This document shows positions 44,611 to 55,239 of a stretch of DNA of 64,000 bases, one piece after another. Source of the DNA: Notamacropus eugenii (Eukaryota; Chordata; Mammalia; Diprotodontia; Macropodidae). Within the stretch, counting starts at the first letter, position 1. Each line of letters begins with the position of its first letter. Where the stretch lies: positions 28,936,903 to 29,000,902 of the forward strand of contig NC_092878.1 in the NCBI RefSeq assembly GCF_028372415.1. The letters run 5' to 3'. Made by a program: the position numbers and the translations under genes. Below the pieces are notes generated by a model, which was not told where the DNA came from, searched no databases, and was given only the letters and a program-made list of their open reading frames with translations.

Positions 44611-47600
44611 GGAAAGATAGCCCTTTTGCAGAGCAGGGTGCATTTGGACTCAGTTTAGGCCAAAGGTTCTTAGAATTCACCTACCTTTATGGGATCCCAA
44701 GGTAGGTTTCAAGGGTCTGTAAACTTTGATGAGAAGAACATTGCATCTTTATTTTTGTTAGCCTCTAACTGAAATTTAGCATTTCCTTGAATTATTTAAA
44801 ACCATTATTCTAAGAAGATATCCATAGATTTCAGGAGCCTACCAACTGTCCGTGACACAAAAAAGAAAAACACCTTATTGAGACTATTTCACACTTAATG
44901 AATCCCTCCCTTCCCCCATCGGATTGAACATATTTAATTGCATGTTCATGAAGCTTTTTCTAAGCACTCTAGCCTACACAGATTGACTTCTAAATTTCAT
45001 TGGCCAAAAGGGGGAAATGTCAGGATATTAGGAGGTACTGTTTTCCAGAGCTGAGGCCCAGCAAACAAGTTGTGCCATGAACTTGGCATAACAACAATCC
45101 TTTGTGCTCACCCTCTGGATGATCTCATCCTTTGGCAAAATCACATAATTATTATATTGGTTTGACCAGCACCAGGTATTCTCTGAGCTCAGACAAGTAC
45201 CTACATTCTGGTTGTAAAGTCCTTCTATGAATCAGACTTGTCTCATACCCCTCATTGTCAGGGCTACAGCTCACTGTGTTAGAGCTATAATTATGGAGAT
45301 CTGTCTGCTCTAACTAAGCAGGTCCCTCCACTAGGGTGGGCTCCTGCACTTGTGTGCTGTCTTGCAAGCCGTTTCTGTCACTTAGAAATTAAATTTCTGT
45401 TTGATTCTTGACTCTCCTGTCTCTAGCCTGCTGTGTTTGGCTCCAGCCAACCACATGCCAGAGGACAGTTCTGTCTGGTTGACACTACCAACTATCCATG
45501 ACACAAAAAAAGAAAAATTTCTTATTCAGGTTGTTTCACACACTGCATGAATCCCTCATCTCCCCCATTGGTTGGACATATTTAATTACATATTCATGAA
45601 GCTTTTTCTAAGCACTCCAACCTACCCAGACTGACCTCTAAACTTCATTGTATTCACTGCCTGAGCTGTCTAATCTGTCTTCCATTTATGTACTGCCTTA
45701 TAATATTTATTTTGTATGTGGTGTGTGTTGTTCTGTGGCCCAAGCTAGATTCTGGAATCCTCAGGCAGGAACCATGTTTTCTGTTCATATTGAGAAGAAA
45801 GGGCGGTCATACACAGAGTTTAATTCTAGCAGATGAAATTTGGACATGGGTATAACTATATACATACATGAGGATATATATTCAGACAGTGATCGAATCC
45901 CTTGTTATAGGCAAAATACTCCTGGATTTCAAATGCCTGTCTTTTAGAGAACAATACTTTATTCTCTCCTCCTTTTTCTTTTCCCATCTCTTTTTAAAAT
46001 AGAACCTTATCCTGGCAGTTCCTTTAACAGTGTGATGTATTGTGTAGTACTGGAATGTATGAAAACACTAACAGCTCCCAAAGTATAGAAACTTTTCTCC
46101 CCAGCAGGTCTAGACTCTGTCCATGTTAGTCTTATTTCCCTAGGACTAAGTCACATCTCTAAAACAGTCAGGATTTCCTCTTTCCAGGGAAGCTTAGAAG
46201 CTGCCACACACTCCCATACTGCAATTTGGTTTTTGTCTTCTTGGCCGTACCCCTTTTCCTTCTGGTTGTACTGACAAGTCCCAGTGTAAACAATCCTTAC
46301 ACCATGAGAAGATGCCAGGCTCCCCGTGGGGATAGGATTCACTAGGTTCACATATCCACATTGATTGATGTAAGATCTGGTCATATATATGTACATGTGT
46401 GTATATGCATATGTGTACATATATGTCTATGTGAAAAGGTAATAAATACACATAAAGATAAGTGGGTTTCACAGGTGTACCTTCCATTTCTCCTGATCTC
46501 ATTTATTGGAATTTATTGAGTAAGGGAGGGACATGGTCAGATTTGCTCTCTATGAAAACAACTTCACTGGTTATATGGAAGACATTGGAGAAGGGAGAGA
46601 CTTGGGGAATGACAACCTGTTAGGAGGTGATTAGGTCCTGGTAATAATTATAGCTAGCGTTTATGTAGCACTTTAGAGATAGGTTCTAATTATTCTCATT
46701 TTACAAGTGAGGAAACTGAGGTAGACAAAGTTCAAGTGCTTTGCCTTGAGTCACATACCTACTAGGTGTTTGAAGGAGAATTTGAACTGGGGTCTTCCTG
46801 ACTTATGTCTATCCACTGTACTAACCTGGTTGCTTTTATTGTAGAGAGGCAGAGGAACGAGAAGGGGACAGTAGTGAGAGTTGTTGTAACAGTAAAATGA
46901 CAAGATTTGGTAACCATTTGGATATGTGAGATAAAGGAAGAATGAGGAGCTGAATATGACCAGGATAACACTGAGGTTGTACCCCTAGGGGATTGGAAAG
47001 ACAGTGATCTCAGTAACAAGAGGCAAGTTTGGAAGAGGGCTGGGTTTGTGGGGACAGAGGTTGTTCTGTGAGATCTGCAGTGAAGATGACAGAACATTGG
47101 TGCCTGCTCATCCTGTGGGGTTCAGGATATTCCATACAAAACAGAAAAAGGAGAGGAAGGATTCTTCCTTACCAGTCACTGTAAACTCCGCCCACTCTTG
47201 TAGGGGCATCTGCTGCAGCCATGAGATCATCTGGAAGAGGCAGTGGCTGTGGAAGGGAAAGTAGTGGGAATTTTTCAGTGGCACCTGTAGGGTATACCTG
47301 CCATAAATGACTGAATCTTAACTAAAGAAATGTGAAAGAGAACAAGCATTTATTAAGCACCTAATATGTGCCTGGCACTGTGTCAGGCTCTTTATAAATA
47401 TTAACTTATTTGATCCTCACATCCCCATTTTATAGTTGAGGAAACTTGAGGCAGAGATTAAATGATTTGCCCAGGGTCACAGAATTTAGTGTCTGAGGTC
47501 CAATTAGAACTCAGTCATGGCTCCAGGACTAGCATTCTGTGCACTGTACCACCTAGCTAGAGGAGGAGAGGGTAGGGGCTTGCACAGTGGAGGAAAAGAG

Positions 47601-50600
47601 GTTAAGAAGGAGAGTGGTGACATGTAATGGAGATGAGCTTCATCATTGGCTATTTCTGGGAGGTTAGAATGTTAAGCCTTCTCCTAATACTTGGGGTCAG
47701 GCCAGGGCTCTCACAGCACTTTGGAGATCATTCTCCAGCAATGGATTGTCATGTCTGTTATTTGGGGATCAGTCTAGCTAAAATTTGGAGCAGGTCGTTC
47801 CATTGACCTTAGAGTGATAATTCTCACATATCACGTTTTAATTCATAGAGTGGTTTTGGGCTCCTTCAGGGAAGGAATGCCTACATCAGTGAAATGACAG
47901 CCCCTTAGAGTATTGAAGAAAAGTGGTAAATCTGACCAAGACGTGACCTTGTGCTGGCTGCTCTGTGCTGCACGAGGCTGAAAGGAGATGAAGCCCTTGA
48001 CGGGGGACATAGGAGCAAAAAGCAAAGAAAAGTGGTTAGTAAGAGTGCCTCTCATTTCTTTTCCTTTACTGTTCTTTTCCTTTCAGTTGTTAGCCCTAAG
48101 GCATGGGAAGGATGAGGATGTAAATTTTGATACTCTGTGCCCTCCTTTTCTGACACCTTCCCTCTAAGAGGAGGAGCTATAACAGGGTGGCAGGAGAGAA
48201 GAGCATACCCTTCACTGGCTCCTGGGACAAGAGGGTGCTCTGAAACTTGTTTCATGTACTTGTTATCTCTTTTTCTTTTTGAGAAAAGTGTGGTCAGATT
48301 TTCTTTAACCTGAAAGGTCAAATGCACTTGTGAAACTATACATGTGGTAACCCCAAGGAGATCAAAGAAGTCAAGGATGGATTTTGATTTGGAAGAGTAG
48401 AAGAGCTGGGATTTTCTGGTAACTCCAGGGTTGGTATCCTCAACTGTGAATGTATGATCAATGACATATACATGTATACATGTGTATTCATTCCTGTGCA
48501 TAAATTCTACTGGTTGCTTCTTTAGTCTTATTTTAAAGATAATTGAGTAATTACCCTTCTAAGTAGTGGATGTTTTGAAAAACAGGAAATACATACTGCT
48601 TCATTTATATACAACTTTAGAGGCAGAGTTGGTTGTCCCACACAGAAATTTCTTCTGATATTTGCGACTTTGTTAATTTTGTGCTGTCTTCTGTTCTCTC
48701 ATAATAGGAGACGCTAGATTCGTGTAAAGATCCTGCTCCATTTTTTGTAAACTTCTCCAGAATCAAGCAGATTAAAGATTTGCAAGCTGAAATCAGACAG
48801 GTAAAGTCTTCACTTTTGATATGTGGTAGTATCCAGTTTTGCCAGAAAAAAACCTTGCTGATTCTAAAATGAACAGACCTCCTTTCTTTCTTGCTTTATT
48901 ACCCACCCCCACCCAAGGGGAACATGTCACTAAATTACTAGAGGTTTGGCCAGAATATCTTCTTTCTATTTGCTTAGCCTCCCTTCCCTCTCCTCTCTCT
49001 TCCCCTTTTTCCAATGAAATCTATTTAGCAACATGGCCCAAGTGCTGTAGTTTTACTCATGTGTGATTCTTTTTTGCCCAAGCTACTTTCTGAAGGAGTC
49101 AAATATAATTTTTGTCTTTTGTAGAAGACCTTAGAAATTGACCTCTTAACACTAGAAAAGGATACAGCAGATGTTGTTCATCCTTTCTTTCTAGGTAAGT
49201 GGTTTTAGTTAAACAAATACTTGCTGGACATTTCAACCCTCTTTTCATTATTTGTGCTAACAGGAGAGACTAAGCACCTTTAAATAAAACTGTAAAATGA
49301 CAGATCATAGCACTGTCTAATATCATTTTTGTAAAGCCTGGGATCTTGTGATGCCATTGTTCTGTATCTTATCTGACATCTTGAGCACTTCAGGTAGTAA
49401 ACAAGAACAAACGATTGATGAATGCAAAACCTACTTTATTGGTAGTTTCAACCTCATCATTTGCCCATAACTTTTGTAAGTATGACCAAAAAATTAACAG
49501 TCTTCTCCCCTCATCTCTTATATTCTGATAGAACTTTAAAAAAAAAATGGAATTATGAAAAGCTGGGCAATAGGAGATGGTGAAGAGGTACACAAAGGGT
49601 ATAACTCTCTTTTCCATAAGCTATTTTAATGTTTCAAAGTTAATTTATTATACACAATCTAAGTTAAAGGATATCAATTTGAAAAATGGTATATAAAATA
49701 CAGGAAGATGAGCAATTCTTAGGTCTCTGTTGGTAATGAAAAAAAAAGATAAAAACGAATTGTACACACCGTGTTCCAAGTCTAATGACTTGTTTATTTA
49801 AATCAGATGTGAAGAACTTTCAGTCCTATACTTAAGTGCATCTGGTCTGTGGGGCGATCACGTTCCAGTTTGTTATAGCCCTATTTACACATAAGTAATA
49901 TAAACGTGTGTGTAATTGGAAAATTCAACATGACCTGAAATTTTTTTGAACCACAGTATCCTTTAAAAAGCATTCGCAGATCTCAGGTTAAGAACCCTAA
50001 GAATGAATTAGTAATTCTTTTTATAAATGCCTTAAGTTCACAATTCTGATAAGTGAATTTCTGTTTTTTAAAAGATACTGGAGTTATAAAGGAAGTACAA
50101 GATATAGATCCTGTCCTTAGAAAGTCAGTACTACAGAGATAGGACAAATAGAATAGTTAGCTATACATGAATGTGAGTGGTTGAAATACATACATATAAA
50201 CATCTTGCTGTGGAAATATGTATACCTACATATTAAATAATTCTGAGCAAGTTTAGAACAAGCTTTGATGTTGAAGAATGGGGAAAGTGTTTCACCTAGG
50301 AAAAATAATATAGCCAGTGATCCAGAAATCAAGCATAAGTGAATAATGGTACTTATATTTGCCTGGCTAGAACAGAACACTTCAGCTTCAAAGTAGATTA
50401 TAATTATCAAAGAATTGTGAAAGTGGAAAAGAGAGCACGGTAACCAATTTTCATGAGAAGTAATAAGCAATTGTAAACTACAGTAGGATTCTGAGAGTAT
50501 TGAGAGAATTGAAACAGCACTTAAGATAATTGATTCTTGGTGCACTGTTAGAATACTGATGTGTGAAGGCAGAGTTCATATATGAGAACTAGGGCTTTGG

Positions 50601-53600
50601 CTATAAAATCAGAAAAGGGCTTTGGGAAAAGTGAAGTAATTAGGATTTGGATTAAGGGTAGGGAAGGATTGAGAGTTACCTAAGATAAAATCACTGCTAA
50701 AAATAAAGTGAAAAGAAATGATTAGCAACTTCATAATTAACATCCTTTACCTTGCTTACTCTTTGCATTCACTGCTTTTGATTTATAAAGCTCAAAAGTG
50801 TGAGACTCTGCAAAGCATGAATCAACACTTGGAGACTGTACTGAAGGAGAAGAGGGCCCTACGACAGCGGCTGATGAAACCCCTGTGCCAGGAGAACTTG
50901 CCCATAGAAGCCATTTACCACAGGTTAGGATTTGGAAAATTCAAGTTATGGGTCTATATTCTTTTGTTAGTTGCTGTCTACTTTAATCAAATAACTCTTA
51001 GAAAAAAGTAACTTTAGTGACATGGAATAAACTTACAAAGGACTTGAAAGTTCACAAAGGATTTTCTTCATCATCACCCTGTGAAGTGTATCTCCATTTT
51101 GTATCTAAGGAAACTGAGGCTTAGAAAAGTTAAGAAACATAGATAAGTCCATATATCTAATCAAGATCAGTGCGCAGAGGCTAAACAAAGACCTTCATGT
51201 TATAAGACCAGCGCTCTTCCTGTTACATTTTACCTTTAGAGTCATAGTCAAAGGAATTACTACTAGAAAGGAGATAAAAGATCTTCTCATCCTTGTTTGT
51301 GTCACAGACTATTTTGGCAGTCTAGTGAAGCCTATAGGCCCCTTTTCAGAAGAATGTTTTTAAATAATTGAAGAAAATGCTAAATTTCAGTTACAAGTTA
51401 CTAAAAATAATGATGTGATTTTTTTCCCCCATTCAAGTTCAAGGCCTGGAGGCAAGAGATGAAATATTGTCTATGGATAGGAGTCAGTAATCCAATTTGG
51501 CTGAATCATAGAATGCATCAGGGAGCATAATCTGGAATCAGATAACGAAGGGCCCAAATGCTAAATGGAAGTTGGAGTTTTACCCTAGAAGAGGCAGTGA
51601 ATGTTGTCCCATCTGCTGTTTCTTTTGTCTGTACAAAATCTTTATGAGAGTTATCTGTGCAAAACTGGAGGGCATATTTCAGTGAGGTAAGGACTAAGAC
51701 TGTAGAAATCTTTCTTCAACAATGAACCACATTGTTGCCATTTCAAAATTAAGAGAAATAGAGAAAGTGAGATCCTGTTTTGCATACTGTTTGTTGATTA
51801 CCAAAATGTATCAGTTTGATTTAGTAGAACAGATGGCCTCCTTACAGACTCCTTTATATCAATGTCTCTACACTGAGACCATTCTGGACTCTTGGGAAGA
51901 TGTTACCAGAAATAACTTTTTGTTTTGTGATCCTCTGAAATAAATCTCTGACACGCAAGCCATTAGACGGGGATATGCTTGCCAAAGCAGATCCAGGGCA
52001 GGGCTGTGTCAGGAAGGATGCTCAGGCTCTTCACATGCTCTTTTTTCCAGATGTTGTTGATTGCATCCAGCTCTAAAGAGGTCAAGAATCTTTCAGACTC
52101 TTTTGACTTTCCATTTCCACAGGAGAGATTGTCTTCAAGGGTTTGAAGATCTGTCAAATGGAAGGGGGAGGGTCACATTTAATCTGCTTGACTCCAGAAG
52201 GCACAATCAGGAGTCATGGTTGGAGATTGCAAAAGTGAGATTTAAACTTGATGTAGGGCAAATTTCCCAATTATTAGAGCTGTACAAAATTGGAATGGGC
52301 TCCCTTGAAAACAGTAGATTCCCTCTCAGTGGAGGTCTTTGAACAAAGGCTGGATGACCACTCATTGGGCACATACTCTTGTGGAGGTCATTCTTGTTGC
52401 AGTATGGATTAGAATGAGTGACTTCATAAGTCTTTTCCAACTTTTAGATTCTGTGTGACCCTAGGAAAGTCCCATAAGCTCCCTAAATCTGTTCTTTCAT
52501 CTGTAAAGTGGATATAGGCCTTGCATGACTGACCTTCCTCAACAAGTAGCCAAGCAACAGCTTCACAGGGCTATTGTGAAATAAGTGCTTTGTGAACCTT
52601 AAAATGCTATAGAAATATGAAATGTTACTATTTCTACAGGCAGAAATTTTAAAAGCTGGGGTGGAGGTGGAATTCTAGGGGTAGAGGACTGAATGGGCAG
52701 AAGCATTCCTTAGAACCTAGAGATTAAATTCGGATTTTTGACTTTAGAAAAGAAGTGAGTTTCATCTCATTTTTAATTTTTTGTACACCTAATGGCAGAA
52801 TGTGTGTAGTAGACAAGGTGCTTTTTCTAGGCTAGGAATTGGAAGACTGTAGTTCTGAATGAGCCTTTCTCATTTAATGGTCATAAAACAATGGGTGAGA
52901 CATTCGTGGTTTACTTTTGTTATCTTCTGAATGGGGATGAGAAAATACCTGCATTGCTTACCTGCCTCCAAGGGGTTTTGTGAGGATCAGATGCGATAGT
53001 ATGTGTGGGACTGTTTGAAAAAAAAAAAAAGTTATTCAAATATAAGGTGTTAAGTAAAAGAACAAGAACTTGAAAATCTATTCCTAATATTTTCTCTACC
53101 AGCTACTCCTGGCTTAGCCCTGAGCAAATCACTACCACTCTTTGAACCTAGCAGTAAAATAATGTATGAATATTAGTGTAGAGGTACATAGGAATTAATA
53201 AGCACTACAGAGCACCACCTCCAAGAAGAAATAGTTATTTTAAAGTGTTTGATTATAGACATCTCAGAATGGTTTTTAAATGGAAGGTATTACTGTAGTC
53301 CACCAACAATTGTGTGGTTTGAAATGGGTTGAAATTGTGGGAGAGTCTTAATTTACAAGTATGTACACAAAACTGTAGATTTGAAGATTGGGGGTCGTTG
53401 GGCTGAGTTCCAAATATGGTTATTTGGTCTCTTTCCTTTTGGATCTGTAATGAACTAGATGAATGGACATTTATTTATATGGAAGGATAGCATGTGGCTC
53501 CCCTGAAAGACGGGGGAACAACTAGATAATTGCTGAATCTTTTGATCCATACATTTCTTTAAAAGCCAAGTCTATATTGTTAAGCTGTAGGATAGGTTTT

Positions 53601-54271
53601 AATCCTCTCCACTGAGATCAGAAGTTCTGGCAGGAGGAAAAATTAAAACCAAATTCAGAAAACAATTTTGCTTGAAGTTATAGTTGATATCCCCTCTCCT
53701 CCATCATGATTTCTGACTCTTCCCTAGGTATGTGGTACAGTTGCTGGAGTTGGCAGTGACTTTCATTGAGAAACTAGAAGCCCATATTGAGGCCATACGA
53801 AACATTCCTTGTTTAAACTCTAGTGTGAAAAATATGGTAAGTATACTTTGGCACCATATTTTCTTATTCTTTTTATTCAGCTTTAGTTTAGTTATATAAA
53901 CTACTGCTCTTGTTCAGTAAGTGTCTTGTTTACTTTTTGAAGCTGACATATTTATTCTCTTTGTCATGCTTTTTCAGAAGTTAGAGTTTTTATTCTTATA
54001 CTAAGCTGCAAATAACTTTGAAGTTTTGAACACTAGTGTTTAATTTTCATGTTAAACTTGTATAACCTGCATATTCAGTTTTATGTATTTTCTCACTTCT
54101 TCTTTTCAAATATTTTAGGATAGGGCTTTGACAAAAATGAGTGTCTTGGAGGGAGAGACAGAAGAACTGATAGAAAATATACTGAAATGGAAAGAGCACC
54201 AAAAGGAAATTTCTTCTTCTATCACCAAAATATTTTCTGGAGATCTCTTCAAAAAAAGCCTGCGACTATAA
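31941..54271 (+). CDS. HAUS2: HAUS2, HAUS augmin-like complex subunit 2 (6 coding exons)
   Basis: HAUS2 (CEP27) is a coiled-coil subunit of the eight-part augmin complex, which recruits gamma-tubulin rings to existing microtubules so that spindles branch and thicken; it acts at spindles and centrosomes. Coding exons are 31941-32033, 48708-48800, 49125-49194, 50791-50923, 53728-53836 and 54119-54271. All junctions are GT/AG and in phase. As written the protein has 216 aa, against 235 in human. Clear landmarks are MAAANPW at the start, [38 protein letters not shown] and [13 protein letters not shown]. The end differs: after GDLFKK the frame reads SLRL and stop, while the shifted frame past the A run at 54251-54257 encodes a tail like the human one. 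Either the assembly lacks one A or this lineage has a truncated tail. Confidence 0.96.
32140..32300 (+). repeat. MIR-type SINE inside the CpG island
   Basis: Reads accuracy-level MIR landmarks: cctggcttcgaatcccgcc, then acctgggtgacgttggccga, then cctcagtttcctcctctgtaa. It keeps many CpGs, unlike other MIRs in the window, and lies about 110-260 bp inside HAUS2 intron 1. Confidence 0.75.
32885..34135 (+). repeat. Two MIR copies (32885-33060, 33970-34135)
   Basis: First: aggcagcgtggtacagacct, tctgtgtgacttcatttttc, ataaaatgagggcatcggac. Second: agaggcaacaagatatctag and gctgccacttactagttttg. Between them nothing is recognised. Confidence 0.65.
34500..34680 (+). repeat. L2 3' end
   Basis: ttagattataagctctttga, gggcagggactgctttttca, catagtaggcagttaataaa. 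Confidence 0.75.
35330..38317 (-). repeat. CR1/L3 LINE, minus strand, split by an LTR
   Basis: Reverse complement of a CR1/L3 ORF2: from the 3' end at 35440 (gatctccagtgatgaagaat, tgttaggaagtcgtactcat) through atcccctgagctactcgac-type text near 35930, aaaatccaggtaaactatat and ggaatttgagtcagggtatc. It stops at 36600, resumes at about 37176 (acttgaattcatcaagtgca) and runs to the LTR at 38318. Confidence 0.75.
36601..37174 (+). mobile_element. Probable solo LTR of an endogenous retrovirus
   Basis: It interrupts the CR1/L3 copy. It carries a TATA-like tgtatatatattc, an AATAAA at about 36893 and a T-rich end. No internal viral genes are seen; a fossil, diverged, ends approximate and no clear target duplication. 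Confidence 0.5.
38318..38768 (-). mobile_element. Solo LTR, 451 bp, 4-bp target duplication CTGT
   Basis: Plus-strand reading starts TGTCAACTTG and ends GATTATCA, the TG...CA form of an LTR. CTGT flanks both sides (38314-38317, 38769-38772). In minus orientation a TATA-like sequence is followed by AATAAA. A 4-bp duplication suits a class I (gamma-like) element. No internal region; fossil. Confidence 0.65.
39045..39618 (-). mobile_element. Solo LTR, 574 bp, 4-bp target duplication CTAT
   Basis: Plus-strand reading starts TGTTGAGG and ends CTCCATCA. CTAT lies on both sides (39041-39044, 39619-39622). In minus orientation the U3 part carries a 38-bp tandem pair (39502-39577) like an enhancer duplication, then a TATA-like ATTTAAG, then AATAAA at 39145-39150. 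Looks whole as an LTR; no internal genes. Confidence 0.75.
39620..40565. other. HAUS2 intron 1 segment, nothing recognised
   Basis: No exon or clear repeat made out. Confidence 0.45.
40570..41060 (+). repeat. Two MIR copies
   Basis: 40570-40735: cagggttcaaatcttgaccg, ctcagtttcctcgtctaaaa. 40885-41060: ggttctaatttcactatcag, attcagtttccagatctttt. Confidence 0.65.
41700..42960 (-). repeat. Old L1 ORF2 3' region
   Basis: Reverse-strand L1 landmarks in order: agtgctgctataaatattct, gtaatggaatctctaggtct, ggtgtaaggtgaaacctcaa, ttcatatcctttgactactt, gttttcccagcagtttttat. More diverged than the L1 tails elsewhere. Confidence 0.75.
42430..42507. mobile_element. Mariner-like MITE inside L1, about 78 bp
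   Basis: Left end GAAGGTATCCCAAAAGTC and right end GGGGATACCCTGTG are imperfect inverted repeats, with TA on each side (42428, 42508). The L1 text resumes after it. No coding capacity. Confidence 0.5.
42970..43480 (+). repeat. L2 ORF2 fragment
   Basis: ggtgatgcccaaatctacat, tccttctgctgaactccgtt and ccattctc-type text to 43475 follow the L2 order. Confidence 0.6.
43770..44438 (-). mobile_element. Probable solo LTR, 669 bp
   Basis: The ends form the inverted pair TGATG...CATCA. Flanks TTAAC and TTAAG differ at one base. In minus orientation it carries AATAAA about 120 bp from its end. No internal genes; fossil. Confidence 0.6.
44535..44605. repeat. (TG)n microsatellite, about 35 units
   Basis: Uninterrupted TG dinucleotide run; probably polymorphic. 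Confidence 0.95.
44660..44880. repeat. Old interspersed repeat, same type as 12745-13020
   Basis: gtttcaagggtctgtaaact, cctctaactgaaatttagca, then tgtccgtgacacaaaaaaga. Its last part belongs to the 164-bp duplicated block. Confidence 0.55.
44839..45002 (+). repeat. Left copy of a 164-bp direct repeat flanking an LTR
   Basis: Begins ctaccaactgtccgtgacac and ends taaatttcattg. The partner is at 45485-45650. The two match over their whole length at roughly five sixths of positions by eye. Confidence 0.85.
45003..45484 (+). mobile_element. LTR with its polypurine tract, between direct repeats
   Basis: gccaaaagggggaaa (a retroviral-type polypurine tract) leads straight into the LTR 45018-45484, which starts TGTCAGG and ends GTTGACA. 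It carries a clear retroviral 3' layout but no other internal sequence. Same LTR family as 55240-55739. Old fossil. Confidence 0.7.
45485..45650 (+). repeat. Right copy of the direct repeat
   Basis: Begins at the base after the LTR (ctaccaactatccatgacac) and ends taaacttcattg. Sequence beyond it is unique. Confidence 0.85.
45651..46490. other. HAUS2 intron 1 segment, nothing recognised
   Basis: A TA/TG-rich low-complexity patch at about 46380-46435 is the only feature noted. Confidence 0.45.
46495..47290 (-). repeat. L2 copy with SINE inserted
   Basis: L2 text reversed: gggacatggtcagatttgct, gaagggagagacttggggaa, then taaaatgacaagatttggta and gataacactgaggttgtacc. A minus-strand SINE (46630-46835: tgaggaaactgaggtagaca, tgtctatccactgtactaac) divides it. 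Confidence 0.75.
47335..47565 (-). repeat. tRNA/CORE-type SINE
   Basis: caagcatttattaagcacct, gcccagggtcacagaattta and the tRNA-like end gcactgtaccacctagctag. Confidence 0.75.
47570..48705. other. HAUS2 intron 1 end, nothing recognised
   Basis: Open frames here show no family resemblance. Confidence 0.45.
48708..48800 (+). CDS. HAUS2: HAUS2 coding exon 2
   Basis: A 93-nt exon from taatag to CAG|gtaaag, encoding [20 protein letters not shown] through EIRQ. The FVNF-R pattern matches human. Confidence 0.95.
49125..49194 (+). CDS. HAUS2: HAUS2 coding exon 3
   Basis: A 70-nt exon from ttgtag to CTAG|gtaagt, encoding [20 protein letters not shown] then FFL. It holds the best conserved block of the protein. 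Confidence 0.95.
49195..50790. other. HAUS2 intron 3, nothing clear
   Basis: A short unnamed repeat end at about 49930-50000 (cagatctcaggttaagaacc) is the only hit. Confidence 0.45.
50791..50923 (+). CDS. HAUS2: HAUS2 coding exon 4 (coiled coil)
   Basis: A 133-nt exon from ataaag to CACAG|gttagg. It encodes [20 protein letters not shown] and on to PIEAIYHR, a heptad-rich coiled-coil segment. Confidence 0.95.
51015..51460 (-). repeat. MIR (51015-51235) and unnamed old repeat (51300-51460)
   Basis: MIR: aaggaaactgaggcttagaa. Second: gtgtcacagactattttggc, gtctagtgaagcctataggc, the reverse of the repeat at 12745. Confidence 0.6.
52130..52455 (+). repeat. CR1/L3 3' fragment
   Basis: ttcccaattattagagctgt, acaaaattggaatgggctcc, aacaaaggctggatgaccac. 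Confidence 0.8.
52455..53250 (+). repeat. MIR copies in a row
   Basis: 52455-52630 (gtgaccctaggaaagtccca, gggctattgtgaaataagtg), 52790-53030 (ggttttgtgaggatcagatg) and a weaker one at 53080-53200 (cttagccctgagcaaatcac). Confidence 0.6.
53728..53836 (+). CDS. HAUS2: HAUS2 coding exon 5
   Basis: A 109-nt exon from ccctag to ATG|gtaagt, encoding [19 protein letters not shown] through SSVKNM. Confidence 0.95.
54119..54271 (+). CDS. HAUS2: HAUS2 last coding exon, frame in doubt at the end
   Basis: Starts after ttttag and encodes [20 protein letters not shown], a WKEHQKE segment, then [16 protein letters not shown] run of seven A residues at 54251-54257 follows. In the present frame the stop TAA is at 54269. 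One frame over, translation would go on to TGA at 54328-54330 with the tail [12 protein letters not shown], close to human DIIMPPLPFTSK, and total 236 aa. Confidence 0.85.
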   Translation, partial: DRALTKMSVLEGETEELIENILKWKEHQKEISSSITKIFSGDLFKKSLRL

Positions 54272-54980
54272 TTCCTCATCTACCTTTCCAGTCCAGAACT
54301 CAGGGCCAGCTGATTCTTGATATCAAGTGACCACTGACTTTTATTTTTGTTTACTTATGTGTATGACTGATGTCCTTTGTAGTTGACCATAATGGGAGAA
54401 TTTACAGGCTTTCTTGCCAGTTGTATTCATGAAACCTCTTTTTCTTAGTTTTATTTGGGGTTGATCATGACCAACACTGATTTTACCTCTGTTTTTCCAT
54501 TTGAATAGAATGAGAGTTGTTAACATGAAGAAGAGTACATTTCATTCTGGACATGGCAAGACAGCAAGCACTTACACGTTTATCTACAAATTACATACTC
54601 ACAACAGGCCATCCAAAATAGTAAAAATCTTTACGAACAAAAAGCTCCAAAATTAGGAAAGCTCCTTGAATCTGACATTACCTATACTGCTTTTGGATCT
54701 CTCTCTTGGGTCATCAGCAACCTCTTAGTCCCTGAGTGAGGAGAAAGGCTGAATAGGTTGGCATTTGGCCCTGATAGGTCTAAAGGGATAGTCACCGAGG
54801 AAGAAAGGAGCTGGAAACAAGTGTGACTAAGAGAAAAGGGACAAGAATGAGGTGCAGATGATGGGAAGTGGCGCAAAGATGTTGTAGACTACGTGCAATC
54901 CTACTGGTGCCATAACTGTCCTCTCATGTTTTGGGTTTTCTTTTTTATTAAATAAAAAGGAATTGATATGCTTCTGCAGT
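54272..54980 (+). other. HAUS2: HAUS2 3' UTR
   Basis: About 0.7 kb of sequence without recognised repeats, ending just after the AATAAA at 54951. Confidence 0.7.
54951..54956 (+). terminator. HAUS2 poly(A) signal
   Basis: AATAAA preceded by a T-rich tract and followed by ttgatatgcttctgcag and TG-rich sequence. It is the first good signal after the stop. Confidence 0.75.
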
Positions 54981-55239
54981 TATGATGTCTGCCTTTTTAT
55001 CTCAGCACCCACTTACCCGTGTGTGCAGATTGATTTATTTATAAATATACTAACTTTGTGTAGGCTCACAATACCTCCTTCTAGCATATGACTTTACTGC
55101 ACAGTGTAAAGTATGAAGTAATTAGCAGTTGAACCCAGTTACTTTTTTGAAAAGTTTTCCTGGTAAATTAGTGAGCAGTCACATGTTGAAATCTCATGGT
55201 TTTGATCATAATTATTTCTGTTGTTACTCATCTTAAAAC

